Assembly (NCBI RefSeq): GCF_009733795.1
Contig: NZ_WNXX01000020.1
Location: forward strand, 1 to 62,534
Direction of reading: 5' to 3'
Source of the DNA: Actinotalea caeni
Lineage (GTDB): Bacteria; Actinomycetota; Actinomycetes; Actinomycetales; Beutenbergiaceae
Length of the DNA stretch: 62,534 nucleotides
This document shows, in pieces, positions 60,430 through 62,534 of the stretch. The translations under genes were made by a program, and so were the position numbers. The notes below the pieces were generated by a model that saw only the letters and a program-made list of their open reading frames with translations, was not told the DNA's origin and did not search any database. How positions within the stretch are numbered: position 1 is the first letter of the stretch; the number at the start of each line of letters is the position of its first letter.

Positions 60430-61431
60430 TCAGACCGCGCCGAGGACGTCGGCCACGACCGCGAGGGCGGGCTCGCCGTCGGAGCCGGGGGCCACGAGCA
60501 CGACCCGGGACCCGACGGGCACGCCGTCGAGCAGGTCGAAGATCGTGCCCTGCCCGAGCATCGCGACCAGCGGCCCGGAGGCCGGGCCGGGCTCGGCGTC
60601 CGCGGGCTCGCCGTAGCCGGGCGACCAGGAGGTCTCGTTCGAGCTGCCGTCCCAGTAGGTCACCGTGTAGGCGACCGCGACGAACTGCCCCATCGCGACC
60701 GGGTCACCGGTGCCGTCCGCCACGCGGTACGCCGCGGGCTCGGTCGGCGACTCGGCGTCGGAGGGCACCGTCAGGCCGGCGGCTTCGCCGAGCTCGCCCT
60801 CCACCGTCACGGGGAGGGCGTCGTCGGCGACGGCGGCCGCGTCGGCCTCACCGGCCATGTCGGCGTTGAAGGTGTCGACGACGTCGACGACGAACACGAT
60901 CGTGTCGGTGCCGGCGATGCCGGCGCCCTCGTTGCCCGCCTCGCCGTAGCCGAGGTCGGGCGGGATCGACAGCAGCAGTCGCGAGCCGACCGTGGCGCCC
61001 GGGATGCCGGTCGACCAGCCCTGGACGACCTGGTTGAGCGAGAACAGCGACGGGTTGCCACGCTCGTAGGAGCTGTCGAACGGGGTGTCGGACCCCCACA
61101 CGTAGCCCGCGTAGTTCGCGACGACCGCCGCGCCGAGGCCGACCTCGGTGCCGTCGCCCTCGCTGAGCACCTCGACCTGCAACCCCTCGGGGGCGCAGCC
61201 GTCGGGCCAGGTAAAGGTCGGGGCGTCGCCGAAGTCGCCGTCGGCCTCGGGGAGCGCGTCACCCGCGGGCTCGCAGGCTCCGGCCCGGTCCGTGGTGTCC
61301 TCGGCCGCGGCGGTGGGCTCGGTCGTCGGGTCGGCCGACCCGGCGTCCTCGCTCCCGCACGCGGCGAGCGCGAGCAGCATGACGAGAGCCGCCGAGGCGG
61401 TGACGCCCCGGCGGGTGCGGGCGGCGCTCAG
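60430..61431 (-). CDS. FKBP-type peptidyl-prolyl isomerase lipoprotein
   Basis: 333 residues if translation starts at CTG 61431. The lipobox LAAC is at about residues 22-25 of that start, giving a complete signal peptide (RTRRGVTASAALVMLLALAAC). The first ATG, 61380, would leave only 7 residues before the Cys and no basic n-region, so it is disfavoured. The CTG overlaps the erpA stop as CTGA, like the ATGA and GTGA couplings nearby. Residues about 80-185 are an FKBP domain with the DSS and PPDLGYGE motifs; a second degenerate FKBP-like repeat follows. It probably folds exported proteins. Confidence 0.78.
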   Translation of the reverse strand: MSAARTRRGVTASAALVMLLALAACGSEDAGSADPTTEPTAAAEDTTDRAGACEPAGDALPEADGDFGDAPTFTWPDGCAPEGLQVEVLSEGDGTEVGLGAAVVANYAGYVWGSDTPFDSSYERGNPSLFSLNQVVQGWSTGIPGATVGSRLLLSIPPDLGYGEAGNEGAGIAGTDTIVFVVDVVDTFNADMAGEADAAAVADDALPVTVEGELGEAAGLTVPSDAESPTEPAAYRVADGTGDPVAMGQFVAVAYTVTYWDGSSNETSWSPGYGEPADAEPGPASGPLVAMLGQGTIFDLLDGVPVGSRVVLVAPGSDGEPALAVVADVLGAV

Positions 61432-61781
61432 TGGAACGAGTCCCCGCAGGCGCAGGAGCCGGCGGCGTTGGGGTTGTCGATCGTGAAGCCCTGCGCGGAG
61501 ATCGTGTCGGAGTAGTCGATCGTGGCGCCCGCGAGGTAGGGCACGCTCATCTTGTCGACGACGAGCTCGACGCCGTCGAAGTCGCGCACGGCGTCGCCGT
61601 CGAGCACGCGGTCGTCGAAGACCAGCTGGTAGATGAGGCCGGAGCAGCCGCCGGGCTGCACGCCCAGGCGCAGCCGCAGGTCGTCACGACCCTCCTGCTC
61701 GAGCAGCGCCTTCACCTTGGCGGCAGCCTCGTCGGTCAGGGCGACGTCGTGTGTGGCCTCGGGGGCCTGCGTCTCGGTCAT
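61428..61781 (-). CDS. erpA: iron-sulfur cluster insertion protein ErpA
   Basis: 117 residues, A-type carrier. The three cluster cysteines are in PGGCSGLIY and SCACGDSFH. It hands clusters to apo-proteins such as the Rieske or dehydrogenase enzymes. AGGAGG lies 8 bases before the ATG; TACCCT (61862-61867, minus strand) is the likely -10 box with a leader of about 74 nt. The TGA overlaps the FKBP CTG, so these two are probably one operon. Confidence 0.96.
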   Translation of the reverse strand: MTETQAPEATHDVALTDEAAAKVKALLEQEGRDDLRLRLGVQPGGCSGLIYQLVFDDRVLDGDAVRDFDGVELVVDKMSVPYLAGATIDYSDTISAQGFTIDNPNAAGSCACGDSFH

Positions 61782-61861
61782 GTGAGGTCTCCTCCTGCGC
61801 GCGGGTCACGGCGACCCTTCGTCGTCGCCAACACCCGCAGCGACGGATCTCTTCCACGTCC

Positions 61862-61867
61862 AGGGTA
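61862..61867 (-). promoter_or_regulatory. -10 box of the erpA promoter
   Basis: TACCCT on the minus strand, just upstream of the glycerate kinase stop; the erpA leader would be about 74 nt. Confidence 0.5.
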
Positions 61868-61869
61868 CG

Positions 61870-62534
61870 TCAGCGCGACCAGGTCCGCGCGACGCGGCCC
61901 GCGCGCTGGGACAGCCCTGTGACGAGGTCGACGGCGACCCCGGCCCGACCCGGTGCCGGCGGGTCGGTCAGCGGGTAGACGGCCTCGATGCCGGTGCCCG
62001 AGGTCTCGCGCCTGCCGATGCGCACGGTGGGCGCGACGGCGACGACCGGTACGAGCCGCTCGAGCGCGAGCCGGCCGACGACGCCGGGCACCCCGATCGC
62101 GATCGCGTCGCCGTCGAGGGACGTGCACGCCGTGACGACCAGGTCGACGCCGGCGATCGCCTCGGCCAGCGCGGTCTCGACCGCGGTGACCTCCGCCCCG
62201 GGGAGCACGCGCGCACCGGCCGACGCGAGCGCGAACGCCACCCCGCCGCCGGCGCCGCCGTACGGGCGTCGGCCGCCGCGTCGCGCGGCCGTGGTCTCGG
62301 GGCCCAGCAGCGACACCGGCCGGGGCGCGGCAGCCTCCACCTCGGCGACCGCGCCGCTCAGCGCGAGCTCGACCTGCTGGGCGAGCGCGCCGTCGACCCC
62401 GGGGCGCCCGGCGAGCGCGGCGCCCGCGCCGCTCAGCCCGGTGAGCGGGCGGTCGGTCGCGGCGGCGACCACGACCTCGACCTGCCGCAGCACCTGGGCC
62501 GCGCCGCGTGCCGCCTCCCCCGGCGGCGTCCCCG
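61870..62534 (-). CDS. glycerate kinase, N-terminus outside window
   Basis: About 221 C-terminal residues are visible, with DRPLTGLSGAGAALAG, PYGGAGGGVAFALASAGARVLPGAEV and DLVVTACTSLDGDAI, matching family 1 glycerate kinases (GlxK). The gene continues beyond the right edge. It phosphorylates glycerate for central metabolism. A glycerate kinase homologue likewise neighbours erpA in M. tuberculosis (Rv2205c). Confidence 0.9.
   Translation of the reverse strand, partial: GTPPGEAARGAAQVLRQVEVVVAAATDRPLTGLSGAGAALAGRPGVDGALAQQVELALSGAVAEVEAAAPRPVSLLGPETTAARRGGRRPYGGAGGGVAFALASAGARVLPGAEVTAVETALAEAIAGVDLVVTACTSLDGDAIAIGVPGVVGRLALERLVPVVAVAPTVRIGRRETSGTGIEAVYPLTDPPAPGRAGVAVDLVTGLSQRAGRVARTWSR

Overview
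The window is about 62.5 kb of very GC-rich chromosome from an actinomycete (Actinomycetota). Indicators are the cytochrome bc1-aa3 branch with a diheme QcrC and a CtaF subunit, a primary sigma factor with a long Lys/Ala-rich then acidic N-terminus, the Rv2175c-like/PASTA-kinase pair, a class II DAHP synthase and a PPi-dependent phosphofructokinase. Overall gene content suggests Micrococcales, perhaps close to Cellulomonadaceae; that placement is inference. No IS element, CRISPR array, integrase or tRNA gene was recognised. Nearly all genes are core chromosomal genes.

Layout, left to right. (1) 1-5.8 kb, minus strand: an unknown partial gene, an XpaC-like protein, TelA, an FGGY sugar kinase, an AlkA-type glycosylase and Der GTPase. 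(2) 5.9-10.9 kb, minus strand: plsC-like, cmk, tyrA, tdk, a phosphodiesterase and a DUF5998 gene, mostly joined by 4-base GTGA stop/start overlaps. (3) 10.9-25 kb: a GNAT/acyl-CoA-synthetase-like fusion, topoisomerase IV parC and parE, a NarL-type two-component pair, an FAD oxidase, an ABC exporter and a double-GNAT protein. (4) 24.8-33.5 kb: a small DUF7455 protein, a TmrB-like protein with tiny membrane ORFs, the primary sigma factor, the glycine cleavage genes gcvT-gcvH-gcvP, a universal stress protein and a DUF4192 protein. (5) 33.6-49.7 kb: polyprenyl synthase, Rv2175c-like DNA-binding protein, a five-LysM lytic transglycosylase, a four-PASTA Ser/Thr kinase, a sulfite-oxidase-like Mo enzyme, aroG, PPi-PFK, an acyl-CoA ligase, a DEDDh exonuclease/UvrC-like fusion, a RAM-domain protein, a tyrosine phosphatase, trpD and a degenerate receiver protein. 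(6) 49.9-58.7 kb: respiratory genes ctaE-qcrCAB on plus and ctaC-ctaD-ctaF on minus, converging on sodA and a 0.7 kb noncoding interval with a foldback repeat. (7) 59-62.5 kb: a decayed MFS pseudogene, an FKBP lipoprotein, erpA and the start of a glycerate kinase.

Genes 33.6-62.5 kb follow, from general knowledge, the M. tuberculosis Rv2173-Rv2205c order closely (idsA2, Rv2175c, pknL, aroG, fadD15, DnaQ-UvrC, trpD, ctaE, qcrCAB, ctaC, erpA, glycerate kinase). Here ctaD sits with ctaC, and the MFS pseudogene and FKBP gene lie between ctaC and erpA.

The main non-genic signals are: a 226-bp foldback element made of 28-bp units between sodA and ctaF; a 9-bp-phased GTCAC array upstream of the LysM transglycosylase that looks like an MtrA-type operator; twelve genes whose start codon sits 6-7 nt after a -10-like hexamer (predicted leaderless mRNAs); a nested hairpin in the gcvT-gcvH spacer; and an orphan perfect palindrome upstream of the ABC exporter.
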